From: an uncultured Actinomycetes bacterium
GTDB taxonomy: Bacteria > Actinomycetota > Thermoleophilia > Solirubrobacterales > Solirubrobacteraceae
Length of the DNA: 9,038 nt
Assembly: GCA_937888775.1 (NCBI GenBank)
Contig: CALAQT010000056.1
Coordinates: 1 to 9,038, forward strand
Reading direction: 5' to 3'
Shown: one piece after another, positions 1 through 6,282 of the stretch
How the letters are laid out: every line of letters begins with the position of its first letter
Numbering within the stretch: position 1 is the stretch's first letter
Position numbers and translations under genes: made by a program
Notes under the pieces: model-generated
What the model was told of the DNA's origin: nothing
The model's input: only the letters and a program-made list of their open reading frames with translations
The model's database searches: none

Positions 1-633
1 CTCGGCGCGCAGTCCGTCGTCCAGCGCCTGAACGCGGTCGTGCCCGGCCGCTGGCACCAGCAGTTCCAGCCCGTGCCGGCCGAGCTCGTCCCCGCGGGCA
101 CGAGACGGATCTACCTCGCCTGCCGGCTGATCGTCACGCTCCCCGTCGAGGCCGGCGGCCCGGACGTCGAGGCGGTCTACGAAGACCTCGGCGAGATGGA
201 CGCCGGCTCATTCGCCGGGCTGAAGGCGCTGTACTCCGACGCACGCAAGCGCGCCGGGGTCGCGGCCGGGATCGGCGCGTATCTGTACACGGCGCTCGAG
301 GCGGTCGTGCTGCCGATCGGCCCGAACGCCAAGCAGGTACAGGCGATCCGCCGCCAGGGCAAGAGCGACCTGCTCGTACTCTCGCCCGACACCGAGCAGT
401 GGCTGCGCCACGGCTACCAGACGCGGATGAGCACCGAAGCCGTCCAGCGTGACCTCGGCCCGATGCTCGCGCACGGCGAGCCCGAGACGGGCATCGGCCA
501 GGGCGAGGTCGCCGATCAGGCCGCCCAACCCGCGAGCGAGCCGGCCGCCGCCGAGGCGCCGGGCCTGGCCGGCAACGGCAACGGCGAGGTCGTCACCGTC
601 GACTTCGGTGACCTCGGACCGGCGGCCGCGTGA
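1..633 (+). CDS. Rad52-like single-strand annealing protein (5' end outside window)
   Basis: The frame is open from base 1, so the true start lies upstream; 210 codons are visible. The central part matches the Rad52/Rad22 annealing fold: an early 'QSVVQRLNAVVPGRWHQQF' segment, beta strands around 'RRIYLACRLIVTLPV', then the family's helix signature 'DARKRAGVAAGIGAYLY' (about bases 238-288), equivalent to the 'sDAlKRAa..fGiGrYLY' motif of Rad52-type proteins. The last 70 or so residues are low-complexity Ala/Glu/Gly-rich, as in tails that bind partners. Such proteins bind single-stranded DNA and anneal complementary strands during recombination in the cytoplasm. The stop TGA overlaps the ATG of the next gene, a PD-(D/E)XK nuclease, so the two are probably translationally coupled and act as an exonuclease/annealase pair. 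Family assignment is from motif recognition; exact subfamily (Rad52, DdrA-like or phage Sak-like) is not resolved. The GTG at base 40 falls inside the domain and is not the real start. Confidence 0.75.
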   Translation, partial: LGAQSVVQRLNAVVPGRWHQQFQPVPAELVPAGTRRIYLACRLIVTLPVEAGGPDVEAVYEDLGEMDAGSFAGLKALYSDARKRAGVAAGIGAYLYTALEAVVLPIGPNAKQVQAIRRQGKSDLLVLSPDTEQWLRHGYQTRMSTEAVQRDLGPMLAHGEPETGIGQGEVADQAAQPASEPAAAEAPGLAGNGNGEVVTVDFGDLGPAAA

Positions 634-1595
634 TGAGCGCGACAGAAACGACGGTGGCGCGCACGGGGCAGCCCGCCGCCGCACCGCCGAGCGCGGCGCA
701 GCTCGCGGCGCGGATCCAGGTGCCACGGCGGCTTCCGCCACGCTACGACGGACAGCCCCTTCAGCACCTATCGCACTCGAGCTACAGCCGCTTCGTCCTT
801 TGCCCGGAGGACTGGCGCCGGCGCTACGTCCTCGGGGAGAAGACCGCGCCGAGCGGGCCGATGTTCCTCGGACGCCAGGTCGACGACGCGATCACGCTCT
901 ACTACCGGCACATCCTCGACCACGGCGAGCGCCTCTCCGTCGACCAGCTCAAGGACGCGTTCTGGGACGGGTGGAAAGCTGCCGCCGAGGCCGAGCGCGA
1001 GCAACTCGGGATCGCCTGGGAGACCGACCTGCGCGAGGACAGGGCATTCAAGCTCGGCCTCGACGCGGTCGAGCTCACCTTCAGCCAGCTGATCCCGCAC
1101 CTCGGCGAGCCCGTAGCAGTCCAGCGCAAGGTGGAATACACCCTCGCGCCCGGGCTCGAGTGGAGCGTCGTGTGCTACCTCGACCTCGAGACCCGGCGGC
1201 CCGACGCCGGCGCGCTGCTCCCGGCTGTGGTCGATTACAAGGTCAAGACCACGCCGCTGAGCCAACACAAGGCCGACCACGACTTCCAGCCAGCCGTCTA
1301 CCTCGCCGGGCGCTGGCTGGAAGGCGATCCCGCCGCGCAGTTCTGCTTCGCCCAGATCGCCAAGCCCGGCCCGCGCCGCAAACAGATCGGCGCCTCGATC
1401 GTGACCACGAGCAGATCGACGGGACAGCTGCGCGGCGCGCTCGTCCGGATCGCGCAAGTCGCTTCCCAGATCGTCGCGAACTACGAGCGGTTTGGTCCCG
1501 ACGAGCCCTGGGGATTTGCCGACCCGGGCGGCTGGAAGTGCAGCGAGCGCTACTGCGAGGCGTGGGCCACGTGCCCTGGTGGGCGGGGGCTGTAG
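633..1595 (+). CDS. PD-(D/E)XK nuclease, Cas4/RecB-like, probable Fe-S cluster
   Basis: A 320-residue protein starting at ATG 633, which overlaps the preceding stop (TGATG). A GTG one codon earlier is possible but less likely. After a 40-residue Ala/Pro-rich leader comes 'LSHSSYSRFVLCPEDWRRRY' (about 46-65), the usual opening helix of RecB/Cas4-like nucleases. Catalytic positions that can be read: D184 in 'CYLDLE' (motif II), D201-Y-K203 in 'VVDYKVK' (motif III), and Q219-x3-Y223 in 'DFQPAVYLAG' (the QxxxY helix). Cysteines C57, C303, C308 and C314 are arranged one N-terminal and three C-terminal, as in Cas4 and AddB, where they hold a [4Fe-4S] cluster; spacing here is CX4CX5C at the end. The family degrades DNA ends exonucleolytically with Mg2+ or Mn2+. 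Next to an annealing protein it would resect ends to give single strands for annealing. It is not close to cas genes here, so a CRISPR role has no support. Confidence 0.82.
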   Translation: MSATETTVARTGQPAAAPPSAAQLAARIQVPRRLPPRYDGQPLQHLSHSSYSRFVLCPEDWRRRYVLGEKTAPSGPMFLGRQVDDAITLYYRHILDHGERLSVDQLKDAFWDGWKAAAEAEREQLGIAWETDLREDRAFKLGLDAVELTFSQLIPHLGEPVAVQRKVEYTLAPGLEWSVVCYLDLETRRPDAGALLPAVVDYKVKTTPLSQHKADHDFQPAVYLAGRWLEGDPAAQFCFAQIAKPGPRRKQIGASIVTTSRSTGQLRGALVRIAQVASQIVANYERFGPDEPWGFADPGGWKCSERYCEAWATCPGGRGL

Positions 1596-1645
1596 CGCGC
1601 CTGCGGGCATCGTGTTGCCGCTCGGGCCGGTTTCCCATTTGACAC

Positions 1646-1691
1646 GTAGTTGGACCCCGTAGTGTCCGATGTGAGATGTAGTTGGACCCCG
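1646..1691. repeat. Pair of 14-bp direct repeats, possible insertion-sequence end
   Basis: The sequence GTAGTTGGACCCCG occurs twice, at 1646-1659 and 1678-1691, start-to-start 32 bp. The bases before each copy are also similar (GACAC and GTGAGAT types). Multiple short repeats at the termini are a known feature of IS21-family and some other transposons, so a solo end left by a lost element is plausible. No matching inverted copy was found by eye elsewhere in the window and no transposase is adjacent, so the assignment to an insertion sequence is tentative; paired binding sites for a regulator would look the same. Confidence 0.4.
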
Positions 1692-1714
1692 CCCGTGGTC
1701 ATGGGAGGTGCATC

Positions 1715-2061
1715 TCAGCTGACCCGGCCCGCTGGCTCTGAGGGTCGGCCGACCGTGCCAGGCGGGACGGGGTCGGCGATTGCGTGGGCACGGAAGGTCT
1801 GATCGAGCTCACGCTCACGGGTGACCACGATCGCGTTGGCGATGAGGCGTCGAGCCCCCACACGGCGAGCGAAAACGAGCCGGTGAAGAGCACAGCGGTG
1901 ATCTGCGGTCCGCTCTTGCCCCTCGCGTGCGCGATGAGAGCCGCCGCCGAAGCGCCCGCGAGCGCAGCCTGCCAACGCGGATTCCTGATGGCGCTGAGGT
2001 CAACTCGACCGTGTTGCACGCGCGAATCATCCTCAGCTCGCCCGAAGCGGCCAGTGCTCAC
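1715..2061 (-). pseudogene. Probable frameshifted small hydrophobic protein relic
   Basis: Two minus-strand frames join into one sensible small protein of about 115 residues. The first frame, from 2061 down to about 1856, reads through 'NPRWQAALAGASAAALIAHA' and 'ITAVLFTGSFSLAVWG', two moderately hydrophobic stretches. The second frame, from about 1856 to the stop near 1715, reads 'ARRLIANAIVVTREREL' and continues with a Pro-rich tail. The switch falls on a run of five C (1855-1859 on the + strand); one extra base there would fuse the frames. This suggests a decayed gene or a homopolymer error in the read. No family is recognised. It could be chance reading in GC-rich DNA, since no ribosome binding site was found for the start at 2061. 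Confidence 0.28.
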
Positions 2062-2234
2062 GGCTGCCGGCTAACCGCAATGCCGCGTGGCAGCTCATCT
2101 TCGCATCTTCGTCCCAGCACGGAATCGCAGCGTCCGCACTCCGGGAATCCCGAGCTCCCACCCCAGCGCAAATGGCTCGCGCGTCGAGCCTGACAGCCGC
2201 GACTGACCGTCCGGCACCCGAAAGTACGGCTGCC

Positions 2235-5200
2235 CTATCGATCGTCGCCGGCAAGCAGTCGGGCGAGGTTCTCGCGTGTGGTGACCGTGTCCGGCGAATC
2301 TGGGCCGAGCACCCTTGTCTGGTCCTCGAGTAGTCGCTCGAAGATCTTGATCGCTGACTTCACTTGTCCGCCTCGTCTGAGGCAGTTGGCGAGATTGCCA
2401 CGTGCGATGAGCGTGTCCGGTGCGTCGGCGCCGAGCAGCCTCGTCTCGTCCCCGACCAACAGCTCGAACTGGTCTATTGCCGCCTCGAGCTGCCCATCCT
2501 CCCCCATCAAATAGGCGAGGTTGTTACGGGTTCTGAGCGTGTCGGGCGCATCCGCACCGAGTACCCTGATCCAGTCCTCGCGCACGTGATCGAGCTGTTC
2601 GATCGCCGTCTTCACGTCTCCGACCGCGCCGAGGCAATTCGCGAGATTGTCGCGGGAGGTGAGCGTGCCCGGTGCGTCGGCACCGAGCACACGCGTGTAG
2701 TCCTCAATCAGTTCTTGCGACTGTTCGATCGCTGTCTTGACCTGCCCGCCCTCGCCCAACCAATAGGCGAGGTTGAGTCGGGTGGCGAGAGTGTCCCGCG
2801 CGTCACGGCCGAGCACCGTTGTCTGCTCCTTGAGCAGCTGCTCGAGCTGCTCAATCGCCGTGTTCACCTCTCCATCCTTGCCGAGACAGTTAGCGAGGTC
2901 GTTCCTCGCGATAAGGGTCTCCGGTGCTTGCGCGCCGAGAACTCTTGTTCGTTCCTCGAGCAGCTGCGCGAGTTGTTCGATCTCGGCCTTCACCTGACCA
3001 TGCGGTCCGCGCCAATACGCTAGCTGGCGGCGAGTCGCAACGGTGGCTCGGGCATCGGCACCGAGGACCCGCGTCTGGTCCTCGAGCAACCGCTCGAGTT
3101 GTTCGATGCTGGTCTGCACCTGTCCATCTCTGCCCAGCCAGCTCGCGAGCCCGCTGCGGGTGACGAGCGTCGTCGGCGCATCGACGCCGAGCACTCTTGT
3201 CCTGTCCTTGAGCAGCAGCTGGAGCTGCTCAATCGCGGTCTTCACTTGCCCGCTGGCGCCGATCCAATAGGCAAGGTTGGAGCGGGTCATGAGCGTGTAG
3301 GGGGAGTCAGCACCCAGAACCCGCGTGTCGTCCTCGAGCAACCGGTGAAGCTGTTCGATTGCCACCTTGACCTGCCCGGCCTCTCCTAGCCGAGAAGCCA
3401 GGCTGTAGCGGGTGCCGAGCGTGGCCGGGGCATCGGCTCCGAGCACGCGCGTGTAATCCTCCAGCACCTGCTGGGTCATCTGAGTTGCCTCTTCGATCCG
3501 TCCGTCTTCGCTGAGGAGAATCGATAGGTTGGCTCGAGTTCTCAGTGTGTCGGGCGCGAGCATGCCAAGCACCCTGATCTGGTCCTCGAGCAGCCCCTCA
3601 AGTTGCTCGATCGCGGCCCTTGCCTGTCCTGCCTGACCTAGCAGGACGGCGAGGTTGTTGCGCGCGGTCAATGTGTCCGGTGCGTCGGGGCCGAGCACCC
3701 TCGTGCGGTCTTCGAGCAGCTGTTGGAACTGCTCGATCGCTGTTGTGACCTGCCCGTCCTCAGCAAGCCACCTGGCGAGGTTGTTGCGGGTGGTCAGCGT
3801 GCTCGGTGCGTCGGCGCCGAGCACGTTTGTCTGGTCCTCGAAAAGCTCCTGGAATTGCTGGATCGCCTCGTCGACCTTCCCGCTCTCCCCCAAGCAGGAC
3901 GCGCGGATCTCGCGGAGCTCGGCTGCCTGGCCGGCACCGAGCGCGTCGGGGTGCGCGAGCGCGCAGGTGCAGATCTCGATCGCGATCGAGAGCTCCGCCG
4001 TGCCCTTGAGCTGCCGCAACGAGCTGCAGATCCGCGCGGCGGCACAGGCCGAGTGCTCATCCCACGCCGTGTGACCTTCAGCGGCGAGCGCGACCAGTAA
4101 ACGGTCCCGGTTCGTCGCCCGCTCCCGCCGGGAGCCTTCCTCCACACCAGGCAACTCTTCGAGGCTGGCCGCCTCAGCAGCCGCTCGGTGAAGTTCCTGC
4201 TGTTCGTCCGGGAGATACTCATCGGCGATCGCATCCGCCGCGATCTGGTGTTGAACAGGGTCATGAAAACGCTGCAACCACTCATCCACGGTGCGCACCC
4301 ACGCATAGGCCTCGTCCGCATCTTGAATGTGATCGACGATCTCGGGTAGATCCTCCGCAAGCCACGCAACGCGCTCAACGACCGCGCCCAGCAGCTCCGG
4401 ATCCCATCGCAAATCACTGAGCCCCAGCCGGGCGCTGATTGTGCCGGGCGCGAGCTGCCCCGCGATCACGAGCGTTCGACGAACCGGTTCAGGTAGCTCC
4501 TCCCACAACTGGCGAAACAGGTCATCAACCTCCCGCGGGAGCTGCTCGAGCACCTCGTCGGGGATCGTGCCGAGCGCCGCGGCGCGTTGAACGTTCCGCG
4601 TTTGGCAAACGAGCTGCAGCGCGAACGGGTTCGGATAGCGCTCGGCCAGGCCCCCACGGCCACGATCATCGGCGCCAGGAAGGACAGCGTCGATGATCGC
4701 GCCAAGATCTTGCGGCGACAGATCCGGAACCTCCAGCTCGCACAGCACTCGACGTTGACGATCGGGAACAACGCGCTCAAGCAGCTTGTGGACAGGACGA
4801 TGAGGCTGATCAAGCACCCCGCGCCAGCAGGTCGTAACGACCAGCACCGGGGCGGACTTTGCGGCGAGCACCCGCGCCAGCAACTCGATCAGCATCTCGT
4901 CAGCCTCATGCACGTCCTCGATGACGATCACAAGCGGGATCCCGACAGACGCGAACCGCTCAAGCGCCGGCGCGACCTCCCCGACAATGTCTGACGCCCC
5001 CTCACCCCCACCACCCGGGTCACGATCACGCCGGTGATGCTGAAGCCCCCACCTCCCCAACAGCACCAGCACGCCAAGACCAGGGACCGCAAGACTGGCA
5101 GCCGACGCAGCCGCCGAGAGCCCCTCGCCGATCGCCGCCTCGGCAAGCTCCCCCTTGCGCTCACCATAGGCGTGCTTGAACCGCCTCGAACGCGGAGCCA

Positions 5201-5609
5201 ACTCACGAAACCTCGCCTCCAGAGGCCCCCGCCGCTCCTCGAAACGCTCCAGATCGTGAACGAGCGCGTTCAGCGGGGCACCATGGCGTGACGAACACGA
5301 GATCCCCCACCAAAACCAAGCCGGCGAAGCCCCCGCCGGCGCCGGCGACAACGGCGGGTGAACCTGCTTGCGCTGAACCTTCACCTGCTCCTGCTCAGCA
5401 GTCAAGATCGCCGACGGCCAATACGCCGGCTCGGGCTGGGACGCGGCCAGCCGCGCATAAAACTCCTGCACCACCCTCGTCTTGCCCCACCCCGTGTTCG
5501 CCTCCAACGACCACCACGACGGCGTCTTGCTCTCACACACCCGCTCAAACCCGGCGACGAGCTCATCCACCAACCCGACATGACCAGCCCCAACAAAAGG
5601 AACGCGCAC
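2235..5609 (-). CDS. STAND-type P-loop ATPase with 13 TPR-like repeats
   Basis: An 1124-residue protein; the GTG start is supported by GGAGGGG two bases upstream. Residues 5-470 form the NTPase part: 'FVGAGHVGLVDELV' opening, Walker A 'ANTGWGKT' (37-44), Walker B 'LVIVIEDVHEAD' (226-237), sensor-like 'VLVVTTCWRG' (255-264), and 'YPNPFALQLV' (325-334), equivalent to the GxPLAL motif of NB-ARC/AAA_16 STAND proteins. A winged-helix-like region follows (about 365-420). A hydrophobic stretch at 160-190 ('AVPGLGVLVLLG') lies between Walker A and B. Residues 563-1124 are 13 kinesin-light-chain/TPR-like repeats with exact 42-residue spacing (VLG motifs from 596 to 1102). No N-terminal effector such as a nuclease, TIR or protease is present, nor a C-terminal DNA-binding domain. 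STAND proteins oligomerise on ligand sensing; the TPR array would be the sensor. A role in signalling or phage defence is inference. Sampled rows are less GC-rich (32/60 at 2341-2400) than + strand neighbours (45/60 at 7681-7740), suggesting separate origin. Confidence 0.85.
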   Translation of the reverse strand: MRVPFVGAGHVGLVDELVAGFERVCESKTPSWWSLEANTGWGKTRVVQEFYARLAASQPEPAYWPSAILTAEQEQVKVQRKQVHPPLSPAPAGASPAWFWWGISCSSRHGAPLNALVHDLERFEERRGPLEARFRELAPRSRRFKHAYGERKGELAEAAIGEGLSAAASAASLAVPGLGVLVLLGRWGLQHHRRDRDPGGGGEGASDIVGEVAPALERFASVGIPLVIVIEDVHEADEMLIELLARVLAAKSAPVLVVTTCWRGVLDQPHRPVHKLLERVVPDRQRRVLCELEVPDLSPQDLGAIIDAVLPGADDRGRGGLAERYPNPFALQLVCQTRNVQRAAALGTIPDEVLEQLPREVDDLFRQLWEELPEPVRRTLVIAGQLAPGTISARLGLSDLRWDPELLGAVVERVAWLAEDLPEIVDHIQDADEAYAWVRTVDEWLQRFHDPVQHQIAADAIADEYLPDEQQELHRAAAEAASLEELPGVEEGSRRERATNRDRLLVALAAEGHTAWDEHSACAAARICSSLRQLKGTAELSIAIEICTCALAHPDALGAGQAAELREIRASCLGESGKVDEAIQQFQELFEDQTNVLGADAPSTLTTRNNLARWLAEDGQVTTAIEQFQQLLEDRTRVLGPDAPDTLTARNNLAVLLGQAGQARAAIEQLEGLLEDQIRVLGMLAPDTLRTRANLSILLSEDGRIEEATQMTQQVLEDYTRVLGADAPATLGTRYSLASRLGEAGQVKVAIEQLHRLLEDDTRVLGADSPYTLMTRSNLAYWIGASGQVKTAIEQLQLLLKDRTRVLGVDAPTTLVTRSGLASWLGRDGQVQTSIEQLERLLEDQTRVLGADARATVATRRQLAYWRGPHGQVKAEIEQLAQLLEERTRVLGAQAPETLIARNDLANCLGKDGEVNTAIEQLEQLLKEQTTVLGRDARDTLATRLNLAYWLGEGGQVKTAIEQSQELIEDYTRVLGADAPGTLTSRDNLANCLGAVGDVKTAIEQLDHVREDWIRVLGADAPDTLRTRNNLAYLMGEDGQLEAAIDQFELLVGDETRLLGADAPDTLIARGNLANCLRRGGQVKSAIKIFERLLEDQTRVLGPDSPDTVTTRENLARLLAGDDR
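2238..3923 (-). repeat. Tandem 126-bp coding repeats (42-residue TPR-like units)
   Basis: The 3' half of the STAND gene is a tandem array. The VLG-type core falls at residues 596, 638, 680, 722, 764, 806, 848, 890, 932, 974, 1016, 1058 and 1100, a period of exactly 42 residues (126 bp) with no indel. Unit consensus, read from the protein: 'TRVLGADAPDTL' then 'NLAyxLGedGQVk' then 'AIEQLxxLLED'. The Leu/Ala positions are constant while residues between are variable, as in TPR superhelices whose concave face binds peptide or protein. The last unit is cut after its first helix ('ENLARLLAGDDR'). Confidence 0.85.
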
Positions 5610-5741
5610 AACCCCTCCACAACCAGCAACACATCACTCAACAGCAGGCAAGGCTTCAGCCTACTGGCCGGCCCGAAACGACACGACGCCACGGCCGCAT
5701 CGGTCGCGTCGACCCCAGCGTTGAGCGACTTCGCTTCAAAT
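5610..5741. other. Divergent intergenic region between STAND gene and ssb
   Basis: These 132 bases separate the minus-strand STAND gene from the + strand ssb and must hold promoters for both if each is transcribed from here. Apart from the STAND ribosome binding site I see only weak hexamers (TAGGCT on the minus strand at 5658-5663 as a possible -10) and no clear -35 box or operator. Confidence 0.3.
5612..5618 (-). promoter_or_regulatory. Ribosome binding site of the STAND gene
   Basis: On the minus strand GGAGGGG precedes the GTG at 5609 by two bases (about four to five bases from the GGAGG core). It is slightly close but is the best Shine-Dalgarno sequence nearby and fixes the start at 5609, consistent with the NTPase domain beginning only a few residues in. 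Confidence 0.55.
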
Positions 5742-5749
5742 GTGCGGAA

Positions 5750-6202
5750 GTGTCCGACCTTCTGTGTAGGCAATGTCGGCCGCAATCGCCCTTCTGGCCC
5801 TCGGGCACCGACGTCGCCCGCCTTCGGGTCGCGACCACGACCCGTCGACGAAGCGGCGAGGAGTGGATCGAGAAGACCAACTACTTCACCGTCGAGGTCT
5901 ACGGCGCCCAGGCGCGCAACTGCGCGCAGTACCTGCGCAAGGGCTCGCGCGTGTTCGTCGACGCGGAGCTCGACTGGCGTGAGTGGACCGATTCGGACGA
6001 CAAGAAGCGCGAGGCGGTCACGTTCAAGGCCCGCCAGGTCCTGTTCGAGGGCGGGCGACCCGCGCTGGACCCAGCCGCCGACGGCAGCGACCAGCAGAAC
6101 GGCGCGGGCTCGGAGTCGGCGACGCCGGCCGACGACAAGCCGGCGAGCGTCTCGACGCCAGGGGCGGAGGCGTCGGCGAGCGCCGACGATCTGCCGTTCT
6201 GA
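5750..6202 (+). CDS. ssb: Single-stranded DNA-binding protein (SSB), 5' end disturbed
   Basis: From 'PSGTDVARLRVAT' (residue 17 counting from GTG 5750) the protein follows the bacterial SSB OB-fold closely: 'EEWIEKTNYFTVEVYGAQA', 'NCAQYLRKGSRVFVDAEL' and 'AVTFKARQVLFEGG', then a flexible Gln/Ala/Ser-rich tail ending 'ADDLPF', the acidic tip that recruits RecO, PriA, Pol III chi and exonucleases. It binds single-stranded DNA as a tetramer in replication and recombination. The first OB strand, normally 'xVxxxGNxxRDPELRxxPSGT', is not in this frame. A matching 'TFCVGNVGRN' is read one frame over at 5757-5786, starting perhaps at GTG 5742 (MRKCPTFCVGN). A net one-base insertion near 5787-5800 would fuse the two into a normal SSB. 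So this is either a frameshifted gene, a sequence error, or a shortened SSB using GTG 5750; none of these starts has a good ribosome binding site. Confidence 0.7.
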   Translation: MSDLLCRQCRPQSPFWPSGTDVARLRVATTTRRRSGEEWIEKTNYFTVEVYGAQARNCAQYLRKGSRVFVDAELDWREWTDSDDKKREAVTFKARQVLFEGGRPALDPAADGSDQQNGAGSESATPADDKPASVSTPGAEASASADDLPF

Positions 6203-6269
6203 TCCCCGTGGGCGCGGCTCAAGACCGATTGACTGCCAATTACATGCTCAGATTTCGCTCGCTTTCATC

Positions 6270-6275
6270 TACAAT
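6270..6275 (+). promoter_or_regulatory. Candidate -10 box (TACAAT) for leaderless antitoxin mRNA
   Basis: TACAAT differs from the sigma-70 consensus at one base and ends seven bases before the ATG at 6283, so transcription would begin at or next to the start codon. Leaderless mRNAs are common in actinobacteria. No good -35 box is present at 16-18 bp. A 6-bp inverted repeat, ACATGC (6242-6247) and GCATGT (6281-6286), flanks the box and could be an operator for the Xre antitoxin. The surrounding 50 bases are noticeably A/T-rich against the local background. Confidence 0.4.
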
Positions 6276-6282
6276 CAGGGGC

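Larger units (their letters stand above)
1596..2234. other. 639-bp region with no intact gene
   Basis: Between the nuclease stop and the end of the minus-strand STAND gene I see no convincing intact gene. A weak imperfect hairpin (1603-1621) lies just after the nuclease stop and may help termination, but lacks a strong T-run. A 14-bp direct-repeat pair sits at 1646-1691. A probable frameshifted relic covers 1715-2061 on the minus strand. Bases 2062-2234 show nothing I can name. The stretch looks like a junction between blocks of different origin, which is an inference from the repeats and the relic. Confidence 0.5.

Noticed and set aside
633..1595. Nuclease as a CRISPR adaptation Cas4
   Set aside because: No cas1, cas2 or repeat array is visible in the window; the coupled annealing protein points to recombination instead.
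768..1610. Long minus-strand open frame opposite the nuclease gene
   Set aside because: Arg/Gly/Val-rich reading without a recognisable fold, and it lies exactly under a gene with clear nuclease motifs; an expected product of GC-rich codon bias.
449..1642. 397-codon + strand frame overlapping annealing protein and nuclease
   Set aside because: Almost pure Arg/Pro/Ala composition, the typical shifted-frame shadow of two well-supported genes.
2033..2254. 73-codon minus-strand frame downstream of the STAND gene
   Set aside because: No ribosome binding site, no recognisable motif, and it overlaps the end of the STAND gene on the same strand in another frame.
2238..3923. Regular 126-bp periodicity as a CRISPR or other non-coding array
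   Set aside because: The units are divergent at DNA level, keep the reading frame throughout and encode TPR-like helices, so it is protein repeat structure.
5288..5749. Upstream extension of the SSB frame to a start at 5288
   Set aside because: The extension is Pro/Thr/Gln low complexity and lies antisense to the N-terminal NTPase part of the STAND gene, which has clear Walker and WWGISC-type features.
6229..6234. TTGACT as the -35 box of the antitoxin promoter
   Set aside because: It lies 35 bases from the good TACAAT -10 box, and there is no adequate -10 at 16-18 bp from it.
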